Below are positions 21,897-33,137 of a DNA stretch of 64,000 nt, in pieces (within the stretch, counting starts at the first letter, position 1; the number at the start of each line of letters is the position of its first letter). Both the position numbers and the translations under genes were made by a program. This DNA comes from Helichrysum umbraculigerum (Eukaryota > Streptophyta > Magnoliopsida > Asterales > Asteraceae), in the NCBI GenBank assembly GCA_949592205.1, contig CATIUR010000005.1, forward strand, positions 112,295,777 through 112,359,776. Direction: 5' to 3'. A model generated the notes under the pieces. That model was not told where the DNA came from. It saw nothing but the letters and a program-made list of their open reading frames with translations, and did not search any database.

Positions 21897-22414
21897 TGTG
21901 AAAACGTATGATCGATTAAGCTCAGACTTTTTAGGTCTTGATCTAGGATTAACAATCAACGATAATAATGATAACAAAGATGATAATAATTTGCAGCGGA
22001 ATAAAAACAAACATCAATATTATCATAAGCCAAATCCCTAATCATATTATTAATAATAATAATGACGGATACCCTTTAGTATCGGGGTTTTACAACCTTA
22101 GGGATAACAAAGAACTTTAGACGTCTACATTATTTTGTGCACCCAAAACCTACCTCCCTACATCTCTTTATATACTAGAGATATTAGGGTTACAAAGAAA
22201 TCATTAAGGTACAAGGAAACTAATTTAAACAATCTTCACTTTTAGTCCCTCGTCTTTAATTATTTTGTATCATCAAATTAAAATATCCTAACAATCTTCC
22301 CCTATTTGATGATGACAAAATAAACATCTTCTCGCACAAACTTCCCCTTAGTTCTTGATTTCTTGTAAACATGTCATGCATAATAAGCTGCAAATCTTGA
22401 CCTTCGAATCTTCT
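21897..22414 (-). repeat. LTR-B, outer (3') copy
   Basis: The 518-bp LTR is identical by eye to 24945-25462 except its last plus-strand base. A minus-strand TATATAAA is at 22167-22174. It ends directly against the GTACT duplication. Confidence 0.9.
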
Positions 22415-24930
22415 TCCCCTTTTTGTCATAATCCAATAGGGGTCTTCAAAAAGATAAGCAACTTCAAACATTTACAACCACTTGCTATATAATACACCAC
22501 TAATCCAATTTTCTAATAACTCAAATTACCCTCCATGACGCGTAATAAGAATAATGAATTTGAGCAGTAGAAAATTACACTAGCAGTAGTAATATACAAC
22601 TAGCAGTAGTAATAAATCCTTTTACCTCAAACAATGCATGAACATCTTCTGATGGTTAAACACTTTATCAATAAGCTTCCCCTCAAATGAATGTTTTAAC
22701 CATCCCTTGAATCTCGAAGTCTATCAGCTCTATGTAATGATCACATATGAAGAAAACAGAATATAACAAACTTGATAAAGAAGTCCAATCTTCCAAACCT
22801 GTACCTTATATCTTGTACTAACCACGACGTCGAACTTATATTTCATATATAAGTAGATCACAATCATAAGATCTCTTTGACAAAAATCCTTACCAAGACA
22901 AATACACGCTTCTTTGTATCGGGGTTAGAAAACCTTAGAGAAATCTACTAAAATCTCTAATCTTTAATAAGTCACCGAGCATTCCAAACTCTTTCAAGTG
23001 ATAGCAAATGTGAGCATTGAGCATCCTAAGTTTAATCTCACACGTTTGCTAGATTTTGTCAAGTCTTCGTCGTCACAATACAAATCAAACAAGTTATCTT
23101 CAAAGTATATCCACCACTTTGAGATAGGATAAGATACAAACCTGAAAAACTCAACTACAATATCAAATAAACTATAATCGATCTTCTTCATAATCACTTC
23201 TTCAAATAATCTTCATGAACGAGCCATAAACGCAATAAGAATAAATTGTTTTAAAAACAATTCCAATCCGAGATCCAAAAACTATCAGTGGTAACTGTTT
23301 TTAAACTAACAGTTTTAACCTTCTTTTCAATTGCACAAACAGTGGTATCCTCACTTTTCTCTAACAGTGGTAATATCCTTACCAACAGTGGTAATAATAT
23401 CCACTAACAGTTTTAACTGTTTTCAACCCAACTGTTTTAATCTCCAACTCCAAATCAACAAACAGTGGTAATTTTCTTCAACACCACAAACAGTGATAAT
23501 CTATTCCACTGTCGGTTGTAATATCCTTCAAGTCCACGAGCTGCAATAATTTGTCTAACACTATCAGCATTTGCACAGCATCAAAAACAAACTCTTATTA
23601 CTATTAAACCCTCTTTTGAAACACTGACTCAGCATCACAAACTACTGCTATTCCATTGTCTTCACAAAATCAAATCCAGAAACTTTATTGAACATCCAAA
23701 CTGAAGTCGTCTTCTTCCTAAATCTCACCAATGTACCAACAAGCTGTTCGAGCATTCTTCTATTCCTCTTTCTCGGCCAAGTCTGACAAAGCACCACACA
23801 ATCTGCTGCTATCGTTCTCTCAAACTTCCAGCTTCTACACATGTTACAATCTGCTCCACCTCGTTCTTCTTCTAATCTGTGTTTATAAGCAAGTTCCTTC
23901 GGTCGATATTTCAACAGTGACATTCCAGTTACATGACGAGAATAAAACCAAACTAGTCATTCCGAATTCTCTCTCCAGATTTTAGAACACATTCAAGATC
24001 ATCGCAATCAATAATATCATCACCTTCTTCATCGGTCGTATGAATAAATTCAATGAATGAACGATTGAAGATTGAATTATTCAAACTGAAGTCGTTTCAG
24101 ATAAAAAGAAATTTATAAACCAGTCGTCTTCTTCGTTTAACAAACCTACTCGTATCAACACAGAAAAACTTGAATGAACTCAGAACCTCGAATGAACTCG
24201 AAGTCTTGAATCTGACTCGAACCTTGAACAAGCAATCATTCTTCTGCTGCGCTGCTTCAACTTTACTGAATACCGAAATCAATCAACAATAACATGTATT
24301 TCAGTAGTTTCGTAATCCTTCTCTGTCTCTCTCTCTTTCGAAGTTGGGTTTGAAGAAAAACCCTAACGTCAATTCAAAGCAATACCAGAAACCTTCTTGA
24401 GTTATAAACTTTTGAATAACCACATGCTATTCTTTTTATTGATAACTGAAATCGTGAGCAAACATAAAATATTGAACCTTCAAAACCCTTTGCGTGACTG
24501 ACACCCCTTTTTTTTTTATATTTGAGTACTTCTGCTTCAATATATTCTGATCCGTAACTCAAGTAATAAAGAATGGCATTTGGTGATAATTAAATCCCAA
24601 GTCGACACAAGTAATTACTCAATATGTCGGCACAATTAATTCAGACCACTCAGAATAATATATCTTGCTCAATCTATCTTAACATATGTGGATCGAGTAA
24701 AATAATCAATCCAATGTTTGATGCAATCAATAAATAAAGTAGAATCAATCCAATGATGCACATCAGCATGAATTAATTCTAGTCGGCAAGAAAACAAACC
24801 AAAATTATTTAATGAATCTAATACCTTATCGCAAACAATCTTTTCTCTTCACATGTTCGATGTCCATCTATGATACATCATTATTGACGAAACTCATACT
24901 CTTTGTATATCCTAGATCCCGAGCCACCTT
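22415..24930 (-). other. Non-coding interior of the B element
   Basis: It starts (minus-strand end) with an AAAAAGGGGAA polypurine tract at 22414-22424. No ORF here has protein character; the scattered 60-90 codon frames are unsupported. A cluster at about 23280-23520 repeats CAGTGGTAA and AACAGTTTTAAC words, including the palindrome AACAGTTTTAACTGTT at 23406-23421. The same words occur in the autonomous A part. This fits a non-autonomous partner (LARD-like) of the A family. Confidence 0.65.
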
Positions 24931-24942
24931 GCTCTGATACCA
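24931..24942 (-). other. Primer binding site of the B element
   Basis: The minus strand reads TGGTATCAGAGC two bases from LTR-B. It is the initiator tRNA-Met type. Confidence 0.88.
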
Positions 24943-24944
24943 AT

Positions 24945-25462
24945 TGTGAAAACGTATGATCGATTAAGCTCAGACTTTTTAGGTCTTGATCTAGGATTAA
25001 CAATCAACGATAATAATGATAACAAAGATGATAATAATTTGCAGCGGAATAAAAACAAACATCAATATTATCATAAGCCAAATCCCTAATCATATTATTA
25101 ATAATAATAATGACGGATACCCTTTAGTATCGGGGTTTTACAACCTTAGGGATAACAAAGAACTTTAGACGTCTACATTATTTTGTGCACCCAAAACCTA
25201 CCTCCCTACATCTCTTTATATACTAGAGATATTAGGGTTACAAAGAAATCATTAAGGTACAAGGAAACTAATTTAAACAATCTTCACTTTTAGTCCCTCG
25301 TCTTTAATTATTTTGTATCATCAAATTAAAATATCCTAACAATCTTCCCCTATTTGATGATGACAAAATAAACATCTTCTCGCACAAACTTCCCCTTAGT
25401 TCTTGATTTCTTGTAAACATGTCATGCATAATAAGCTGCAAATCTTGACCTTCGAATCTTCA
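24945..25462 (-). repeat. LTR-B, internal copy
   Basis: The 518-bp LTR sits between the polypurine tract of the A part (right) and the primer site of the B part (left). It therefore serves as 3' LTR of one and 5' LTR of the other. A minus-strand TATATAAA is at 25215-25222. Confidence 0.9.
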
Positions 25463-25465
25463 CTA

Positions 25466-25477
25466 TCTCCCCCTAAA
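25466..25477 (-). other. Polypurine tract of the A part
   Basis: The minus strand reads TTTAGGGGGAGA, then TAG, then LTR-B. In a normal element LTR-A would start here. Confidence 0.85.
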
Positions 25478-25551
25478 CTTAATCTGTCCTTCACAGCATT
25501 AAGTTTCTTCTAATCCTCCATTATAAGCTTCACAAAATTCTTTCAAAACTG

Positions 25552-28500
25552 TTAGTCATTTCTTCTCTTCCTCCTATCAATCTCCTCCTTCTTATGAATC
25601 TGATTTAACACCATATATACCAGTTCTAGAGCTACATCATCTAACACTGCAGCTTGTAGCCTTGCATTTCTCAAACCCATCAAAAATCTCAGATTGATAT
25701 CATAAAATCTATCGGTCAATAACCACATAAACACTGCATCCTCCATAACAATCTGATGTACTCCAGGTTTAGCATGATAAATCCAATTTCTGACCTTGCT
25801 AAAAGTAGCAAACTGAAATGGAAACTCTTCTGGTTCAAACATAGCCTTAATCCAATGCCATGTAACTTTCTCAACCAGATTATCAAATCTTTTCAAATCT
25901 AAATTCTTTTCCATCCCAATCTCATACATTCTCACCAAATCAGTCCTACTAATTCTCTTTATCAAATCCCTAAAAGATCTCCACCAAGATATATTTCCAT
26001 CTGCTCTTTCAACTTTAATCTTGTGAATCTTAACAGGATTGACAAATTGCTCTATAGACCAATCAATGATACCAGGTAATTCAACATTAATTACCTCAGA
26101 TTCCATAGGCTGTAACAAAATAAACTCTTTCAATTCATCAATATTCCTTTCTCTATAAGGAATTTCATCTAACTCTCTCTTCTTTTGCTCAAGTTCATCT
26201 TTCCTCCTCTTCTCAGCTTCTATCTTTTCTCTTTTTTCTTTTTCTTCCTTTTCCTTCAATTTTCTTTCTTTTTCAGCCTTTTTCCTTTCCTTTTCAACTT
26301 CCTGCTTTTTCTTCTCAGCTTCTTTCTTTTCTGTTTCTTTCTTTTCAATCACATCAGGATTCAACTCATCTTTATCCCATAACTCCTGCAATCTCTCTAA
26401 ACTCATCTGTTTCAAAGCATTCAAAGGAATATACCCACCTTTTAGCTTTGCAATTAAATTCTTCTTCATTTGAGCTTTTGTTGGTGGTTTTGCAGCCTTC
26501 TTCTTTCTTGCTTCTTTTGCTTTCTTCTTCTTAAGCTGATCAACTAGATATTCAATATCATCCTGTCTCTGCTCTTTCAACAAATACTCATCCCATTCTG
26601 CCACTTGCTCTTTTGTCATTTTTACAAATTTTCCTTCCTCAACCTCAACATCAATCAAGCCCTCTGCATTTAGCTCAGCCTGTAATCTTTCTGCATATTC
26701 AGTATCATGAGCAGTTACTTCTGGTGGCACTGGTTTTTGCTTTTTCTTCTTTGGTTCTTCTACCAGTTTTCCCTTGCCTTTATCTTTAGGATCAATCTTT
26801 GGCAATTCTTTCTGTTGAACAGGAGCAGCAGCAAGTTCTCTAATTTGAAATCCAGGCAAAGATGGTTGTTGTGAAGATTTCTTCTTTGGAGTTTCAACCT
26901 TCTTTCCTGTACCAGTCATTTTAGCAGTTTTAACTGGAATGCTCTTCTTTCTAGTCTTTTCAACTTGTTGAGCATCAGTTTTAACATCAGTCTTTACTTC
27001 TTCTTTTTCAACTGCTATCTCAGGTTTACTCACCTCTTCACCATCATCCTCATCAATCTTTAACTCCTCAGTCTTATCATCCAAAATCACCTATGTAGCT
27101 TGCTCCACTGACCCAATAACCTCAGTATGATCAGAATTATTTTCATCTGCCACTGGGTCATTCATCTCTGTTTCCACTGTTTCAAACACTGACTCATTAA
27201 CCTCTGGCTCAGTAGGTGGTGTTGGAGGTGTATGCACAAATTCATCATCCACTGGTTGTTCCATTTCAATCTCTTCATCAACTTTTTCATCATCAGACAC
27301 AACCTTATCATTCTCATTCCTCTTATCACCCAAATTTGTCCAGACCTTCTCCCCCTTTTTGAAAGCATTTTGTTTAAAATTATAAGTCTCCTCAGGTTCT
27401 GAAGTATCATGAACCACATATTTCCTCCCTTTCTTCAAACATTGAATAACAATCCTCTCTAACTGCTTCACTTTCCTCTGCAACTGAGTAATAACTTCAT
27501 CCTTTGCCTTATTCTTCTTCCTCTCCTGTACAAACTCAGCCCATACATAATCAACCATTTTCGTCAATTCCAAGTTAGTTCTAGCCTCAACACCTTCAGG
27601 ATGTGAATCCTTTGGTGAATCATTGACATCATCAAACTCTGACTCATGCCTAGCATGATCATCAAAGTCCCCTTGGTTCTTGGTACTGGGACCACTAGGA
27701 TCATCTACAGGTGTAGAATCATGTCCATGTGTTGCCTCTGATTGGGTCTTATTAATGTTACTTCTGTCCTGCTCTGCCAGTGGGCTAGAAGCAGTAGAAG
27801 CAGCCCTCTCAGAATGATCACCCCTCTCCTTATGGACCACATGTTGTTCTGGACCACTGTCCATTGACTGAGATAACTGAGCAACATGATCCTCAGACAT
27901 CTGTGTTCTAGCCTTTTTGGCTCTAGAAGATTTTGCTGTTTTGGTCCCTTGTTTTCTCTTAGTACCCCCAACTACTGTGGGTTGAGAAGTGGTGGGTGGA
28001 ACCATTCTCTCAGTAGTTGGTTCAGCTTCAGTTGGTAGTACTGATGCTGTGGTGGAAGGTGCAGGAAGCATTGTAGAAAATAATGCTGTAACCTTCCCAG
28101 AAAATTTAGTATCTCTCTTCATATTTACAAAAACTTTTGGTTTAAAAGAGACAATACCAATAATCTTGTCAAGTGCAGTTATATTAGGAATTTGTTCATT
28201 TAAGAACAACTGCACAAAACGTGGATACATCAAAAACTTAATCTTTGGCTGCTCAATGTTTCTAAGCATACCAGAAAATATCAGATTTGAAAAATTAAAC
28301 CTTTGACCATTTGCAAGACAAGCAATTGCATAAGCAATGTTGCTTCCAAACTGCTCAAAAGATGATCTCTTAGATGATAAGCAGTGTAAAATTGTATGTA
28401 TTAAAAATCTCCACTGATGAGAAAATAAGGTTTTCTGAAAAGTAAAAATTTCAAAAGAACCCTCATAACCCATCAATCGTAAAGTATCATACATAACAGT

Positions 28501-28827
28501 ATCCTCTAAAGAAGATATACCTGCCTCATCATCTAGTTGTAATGAAGCTCTAACAGTAGCTTCTGTGATTACAACACGTGTATCCATAACTTCTGAAACG
28601 ATTCGTTTAATCCCCTGTTCCTCTTCTATTGATGCATTCACCCAGAAATTGTTGATATGATCGTGAGATATTCTGGGTGCTACAGTGAGAGCATGACGAA
28701 TATGTGAAGCACGAAGGAAATCAATGATTTCTACATACTCGTTTGCCTCTGCAGGTTTCATTAAGAATGCAATCATATTATGATCTTTTCCAATCGGTAG
28801 TTGAACAGTAGACGAAGTCGATGCCAT
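25552..28827 (-). pseudogene. Copia-2 extra ORF after pol (one in-frame stop)
   Basis: From ATG 28827 the frame runs 1091 codons and is broken only by a TAG near 27091-27093, which could be a single C-to-T change. The first ~230 residues are a globular domain related to the Copia-3 extra ORF and the split gene: 'IRHALT', then a 'WRFLIHTILHCLS' block, then 'FLMYPRFVQLFL'. The middle is Pro/Ser/acidic, followed by a long Lys/Glu coiled coil (about residues 800-900). A C-terminal folded domain has WWRSFRDLIKRISRTDLVRMY. There is no signal peptide or clear membrane span, so I see no direct support for an envelope role. Similar post-pol ORFs are known in SIRE-type elements; their function is uncertain. 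Confidence 0.7.
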
Positions 28828-29227
28828 GATAAGAAATCAAGTAATCGAGAAGAATCGAAGATGATTTTACAGAATCGAAAATCAATGAGACTAAGCGCAG
28901 TTGTTTGTTTGTGAAATTTTGAAAGCGTAATGAGAAACCCTAAGTGTTGAGAGTTAAGTACTGAAATTAAATCAGTTGTAAGCCCTAATTTGATCAGATC
29001 CCCAATTATAACTAAAACAGTGTTAATTAAATAAAATAACACGTTCAGTGATAACTGTGAAAATAACCATCAGTGGTAACCAACACTTGGTTTCTCAAAT
29101 GCATCATTTACATAATTAAGCTAGCAGTGCTAACTTGTACAAGCAGTACCAACCGACCAAGGCAGTGCTAACTTAATACAAGTAGTACTTCAGTTCTAGC
29201 AAAATCATATAAACAAAGCAGTGGTTG

Positions 29228-29262
<35 letters not shown>

Positions 29263-29551
29263 GAAAGCAAACTCCACAAACAGTGACACTTCATAAACAC
29301 CTGCATAAGTTAGACTCCAAAACCTAGCAATATAACCTGCAGTGGTAATTCCAAACAAAAATACAAGTATACAGTGTTAACTATACACCAACAGTGGTGA
29401 AGTGATTATTACCACTGTTTATAATAAAATTAAGAAACAGTGATAACGATACACATTACACACAATCAGTGTTTAATTAACAAATCAGTATTAACCCAAA
29501 TTGAAATCACAGTAGATATTATTCACAGAAAGCAGTAACAAGAGAAATAAC
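28828..29551 (-). other. Copia-2 spacer between pol and extra ORF
   Basis: A run of about 30 A (minus strand) lies at 29230-29259, roughly 290 bp after the pol stop. CAGTGGTAA and CAGTGNTAA words recur from 29040 to 29560. A minus-strand TTATAATT is near 29003-29010, followed by an AGGGTTT-containing, pyrimidine-rich leader up to the extra-ORF ATG. An internal promoter is plausible but weaker than in Copia-3. Confidence 0.5.
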
Positions 29552-32500
29552 TTATGACAAATTGATCATTCCTATACTAGTAACCAAGAATGTGAATCTG
29601 CCTACATCAAAAGCTTTTGTAAACAGATCAGCAAACTGATTATCAGTATGAACTTTCAAAATTTGAATAAGTCTTTTCTCATTACAATCTCTAATGAAAT
29701 GATATCTGATTTCAATATGCTTTGTTTTAGAATGTTTAACTGGGTTATTAATAATACTGATTGCAGAGCTATTATCAATAAAAATAGGAGTATTAAGAAA
29801 GGTAAAACCATAATCTAGCATCTGATTCTGAATCCATAGCACTTGAGCACAGCAACTTGCAGCTGCTACATATTCTGCCTCTGCTGTAGATGTAGATACA
29901 GTGGTTTGTTTCTTGCATTGCCATGAAACCAATCTTTCTCCCAAAAATTGACAACCTCCTGATGTAGATTTCCTGTCCAAATTAGCTCCTCCATAATCAC
30001 TATCTGTGTAAGCTATCAGATCAAAAGAATTAAACTTTGGATACCAAAGGCCCAATTTTGATTGACCCTTCAAATATCTAAAAATTCTTTTGACTGCTAG
30101 AAGATGTGATAGCTTTGGATTAGCTTGAAATCTTGCACATAAACACACTGCAAACATGATGTCAGGCCTTGATGAAGTGAGATACATAAGAGACCCAATC
30201 ATTGATCTGTAAAGATGTTCATCCACACTCTCCCCCTCAAGATCTGCATGTAATTTCTTGTTTGTCTCAACTGGTGTGCTTGCAACTTTAGCATCTTTGT
30301 ACCCAAACCGATCCAGTATATCATTCACATACTTACTTTGATGAATAAAGATTCCTTCTTTCTGTTGCTTTACTTGTAGCCCCAAGAAAAATGTTAATTC
30401 CCCCATGGAGCTCATCTTGAACTTTTCATGCATCAATGATTCAAACTCCTTGCAAAGACTATCCTTTGTTGAACCAAAAATGATATCATCTACATAAACT
30501 TGAACCAGTAGTATATCATTCTTAATTCTTTTAGTAAACAAAGTTTTATCTATTGCACCCCTTTTGAATCCATTCTGCAACAGATAATCTGAAAAAGTAT
30601 CATACCAGGCTCTAGGTGCTTGATGTAAGCCATAAAGAGCTTTATCCAGTTTGAAAACTTTATCAGGAAATTTAGAATCTTCAAACCCTGGTGGTTGACA
30701 TACATAGACCACTTCCTGTATAGTGCCATACAGAAAAGCACTCTTAACATCCATCTGATACACAATGAATCCCTTGAATGAAGCATAAGCCAAAAACAAT
30801 CTAATTGCCTCTATCCTTGCAACAGGTGCAAAAACCTCATCATAATCAATCCCCTCTTCTTGTGAATACCCCTGTGCAACCAATCTAGCCTTGTTTTTGA
30901 TCACTATACCTCTTTCATCCTTCTTGTTCTTGAAAATCCATTTAGTACCAATTGCCCTCTTCTCTTTAGGCAAATCAACCAATGTCCAAACTTCTTGAAT
31001 CTTAAACTGAAGCAACTCCTCCTGCATAGCTTCAATCCAACTAGGATCTCTCAAAGCTTCAGTAACCTTCTTTGGTTCTGTTTGAGACAGAAAACAGGCA
31101 AACAAAGAAGTATTAACAGCTTCTGTATCAAGATTTACTTCTTCCTCATTTGCTGAAGCTTCAAACACCTGACTTTGATTTCTTGTTTTAACAGCTGATT
31201 CAATATCTCCTATTACATTCTCAAGTGGATGATCTTTATGAGTAATGTATTTAGATGCTGCTGTTTCTTGAATACTCTCCTCTAAGTTGGTAAAATTTCC
31301 TTCTTGACCAGACTCACTACTTGACACTTCTCTTGCAATTCTCTTTGACAAAGGAGTAGAACTCATCAAATGTAGATAATTCAATTGTTCCTGCTCTGTG
31401 TCAAGATGCTTTGTAGGTGTCTGATCAACATTCACACCTGCCTTTGTATTCTTCTGTACTGGACTCATATCACTGTCTTCTGTACTGTCTTCAATAACAG
31501 GTCTATCAGAATCATCAACATGAGAAAATGATGTTTCATCTGATTTTCCTGTTTCCACATCCTGTGATGTTGTTGGTTGATCAGTATCAAACACTTCTGG
31601 GGGATCAGGAGACCAAATTGGAAACAATATATATTCCAATGAATCATTCTTCTTTCCAACTGATATTCCTGATTTTGCTCTACCTTCTTCATCACCTGTT
31701 CCTGCATTTGCACCTGCACTTGTACCTGCACTAGTATTCACATTTGTATATCTAAAAGCAGTATTAAGTGCATCAATATCAAACAGTGATTCAGGACCTT
31801 TTCCCTCAGGATTAACAGTGTTTTCATTAAAAGTAATGTGCACTGTTTCTTCTATGATTCTGGTCCTTTGATTGAATACCCTATAAGATTTACTTTGAAT
31901 AGAATAACCAACAAATATCCCCTCATCAGCCTTACTCTGAAACTTACCTAAGTGATCTTTGGTATTTAAGATTGTACAAGGACACCCAAAAGATTTTAAG
32001 AAACTAACCAAAGGCTTTCTCTTAAACAACAGTTCATATGGTGTCTTGTTATGAGGCTTAACAACTAATACTCTATTCTGAACATAACAAGCTGTGCTAA
32101 CTGCCTCTGCCCAAAAAGACATAGGTAGCTTTGCATCAGATAGCATGGTTCTAGCAGCCTCAATCAGTGTCCTATTCCTCCTTTCAGCTACTCCATTTTG
32201 TTGAGGAGTTCTAGGTGCACTAAATTCTCTCTTAATACCTTTAACTTCACAGAATTTATCCATCTCACGATTTTTAAATTCTGTTCCATTATCACTTCTG
32301 ATGATCTTTACTCTTTTATCCAATTGATTCTCCATCTTAGTTATAAATGATCTAAGTATTTCACCTGTCTCATCCTTTGTCCTAAGAAAGAAAACCCATG
32401 TAAATCTAGAATAATCATCAATAATCACAAGACAGTAAGACTTTTTCCCCATACTACTTATACTGGTTGGTCCAAATAAGTCCATATGCAATAAGTGTAA

Positions 32501-33118
32501 GGGTGTGATATTTGTGTTCACAGATTTGGACTTAAATGAGGATTTGTGTTGCTTTCCCTTTTGACAAGAAACACAATGATCATCACATAAATAGACCTTT
32601 TCAGGCAAACCTCTAACAAGCTTGTTTTTGACAAGTTTATTAATGGTTTTGAAATTCATGTGACACATCCTCCTATGCCACAGTTCAGATTCATTCACAC
32701 TTGCTTTAGAAATAAGACAGTTTAAATCAGGTTGAGGTGTCATATTTACTAAGTCACACTTATATACATTATCTTGTCTTGGAATTCTCATCAAAATCAT
32801 GTTTTCTGGTATTTTGAATTCTTTGGACAAGATAAGGCATTCAGTGTCAGTAAAAAGAACTGGGTTCTTTTTATCTGTGATTTGACTCACACTTAGTAAA
32901 TTATACCTCAGTTGTTCCACAAAATAAACATTATCAAAACTTAGCTTTTCACTCTGAACTGTTCCTTTCCCTGTGATCCTTCCTCCTTTTGGATTGCTTC
33001 CAAAAGCTACATATCCTCCATCAAAAGATTTAAAGTCCTGCAGCTTTTCTTTGTCTCCAGTCATGTGCCGTGAGCATCCACTATCAATATGCCATAAGCT
33101 CTTAGGCTTGCCCTGCAC
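29552..33118 (-). CDS. pol: Copia-2 pol polyprotein, intact
   Basis: The frame of 1188 codons is open throughout. The protease DSG lies in HIDSGCSRHMTG (about residues 10-21). The integrase zinc region (WHRRMCH ... CVSCQKGK) is at about 146-186. The integrase core has HMDLFGP, SDNGTEF and a Glu in the VAERRNRTLIEAA block (about 210-325). RT starts near 700 with catalytic YVDDIIFG at about 875. RNase H has TDSDYGG (about 1038), TAEAEYVAAASC and ADLFTKAF. No ATG precedes the protease; the frame opens after TTTGTGCAG, a good 3' splice site. Pol may therefore be made from a spliced or frameshifted gag-pol message. The gag frame ends at 33138, in a different frame. Confidence 0.9.
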   Translation of the reverse strand: MQGKPKSLWHIDSGCSRHMTGDKEKLQDFKSFDGGYVAFGSNPKGGRITGKGTVQSEKLSFDNVYFVEQLRYNLLSVSQITDKKNPVLFTDTECLILSKEFKIPENMILMRIPRQDNVYKCDLVNMTPQPDLNCLISKASVNESELWHRRMCHMNFKTINKLVKNKLVRGLPEKVYLCDDHCVSCQKGKQHKSSFKSKSVNTNITPLHLLHMDLFGPTSISSMGKKSYCLVIIDDYSRFTWVFFLRTKDETGEILRSFITKMENQLDKRVKIIRSDNGTEFKNREMDKFCEVKGIKREFSAPRTPQQNGVAERRNRTLIEAARTMLSDAKLPMSFWAEAVSTACYVQNRVLVVKPHNKTPYELLFKRKPLVSFLKSFGCPCTILNTKDHLGKFQSKADEGIFVGYSIQSKSYRVFNQRTRIIEETVHITFNENTVNPEGKGPESLFDIDALNTAFRYTNVNTSAGTSAGANAGTGDEEGRAKSGISVGKKNDSLEYILFPIWSPDPPEVFDTDQPTTSQDVETGKSDETSFSHVDDSDRPVIEDSTEDSDMSPVQKNTKAGVNVDQTPTKHLDTEQEQLNYLHLMSSTPLSKRIAREVSSSESGQEGNFTNLEESIQETAASKYITHKDHPLENVIGDIESAVKTRNQSQVFEASANEEEVNLDTEAVNTSLFACFLSQTEPKKVTEALRDPSWIEAMQEELLQFKIQEVWTLVDLPKEKRAIGTKWIFKNKKDERGIVIKNKARLVAQGYSQEEGIDYDEVFAPVARIEAIRLFLAYASFKGFIVYQMDVKSAFLYGTIQEVVYVCQPPGFEDSKFPDKVFKLDKALYGLHQAPRAWYDTFSDYLLQNGFKRGAIDKTLFTKRIKNDILLVQVYVDDIIFGSTKDSLCKEFESLMHEKFKMSSMGELTFFLGLQVKQQKEGIFIHQSKYVNDILDRFGYKDAKVASTPVETNKKLHADLEGESVDEHLYRSMIGSLMYLTSSRPDIMFAVCLCARFQANPKLSHLLAVKRIFRYLKGQSKLGLWYPKFNSFDLIAYTDSDYGGANLDRKSTSGGCQFLGERLVSWQCKKQTTVSTSTAEAEYVAAASCCAQVLWIQNQMLDYGFTFLNTPIFIDNSSAISIINNPVKHSKTKHIEIRYHFIRDCNEKRLIQILKVHTDNQFADLFTKAFDVGRFTFLVTSIGMINLS

Positions 33119-33137
33119 AAATAGTCAAAAAAGAGAA

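Noticed and set aside
22415..24930. Possible captured host gene in the B element
   Set aside because: Frames are short on both strands with no recognisable domain or codon pattern, so I treat it as non-coding.
26185..26382. Phe/Leu-rich plus-strand ORF that looks like a membrane protein
   Set aside because: It is the antisense of the Lys/Glu coiled coil of the Copia-2 extra ORF.
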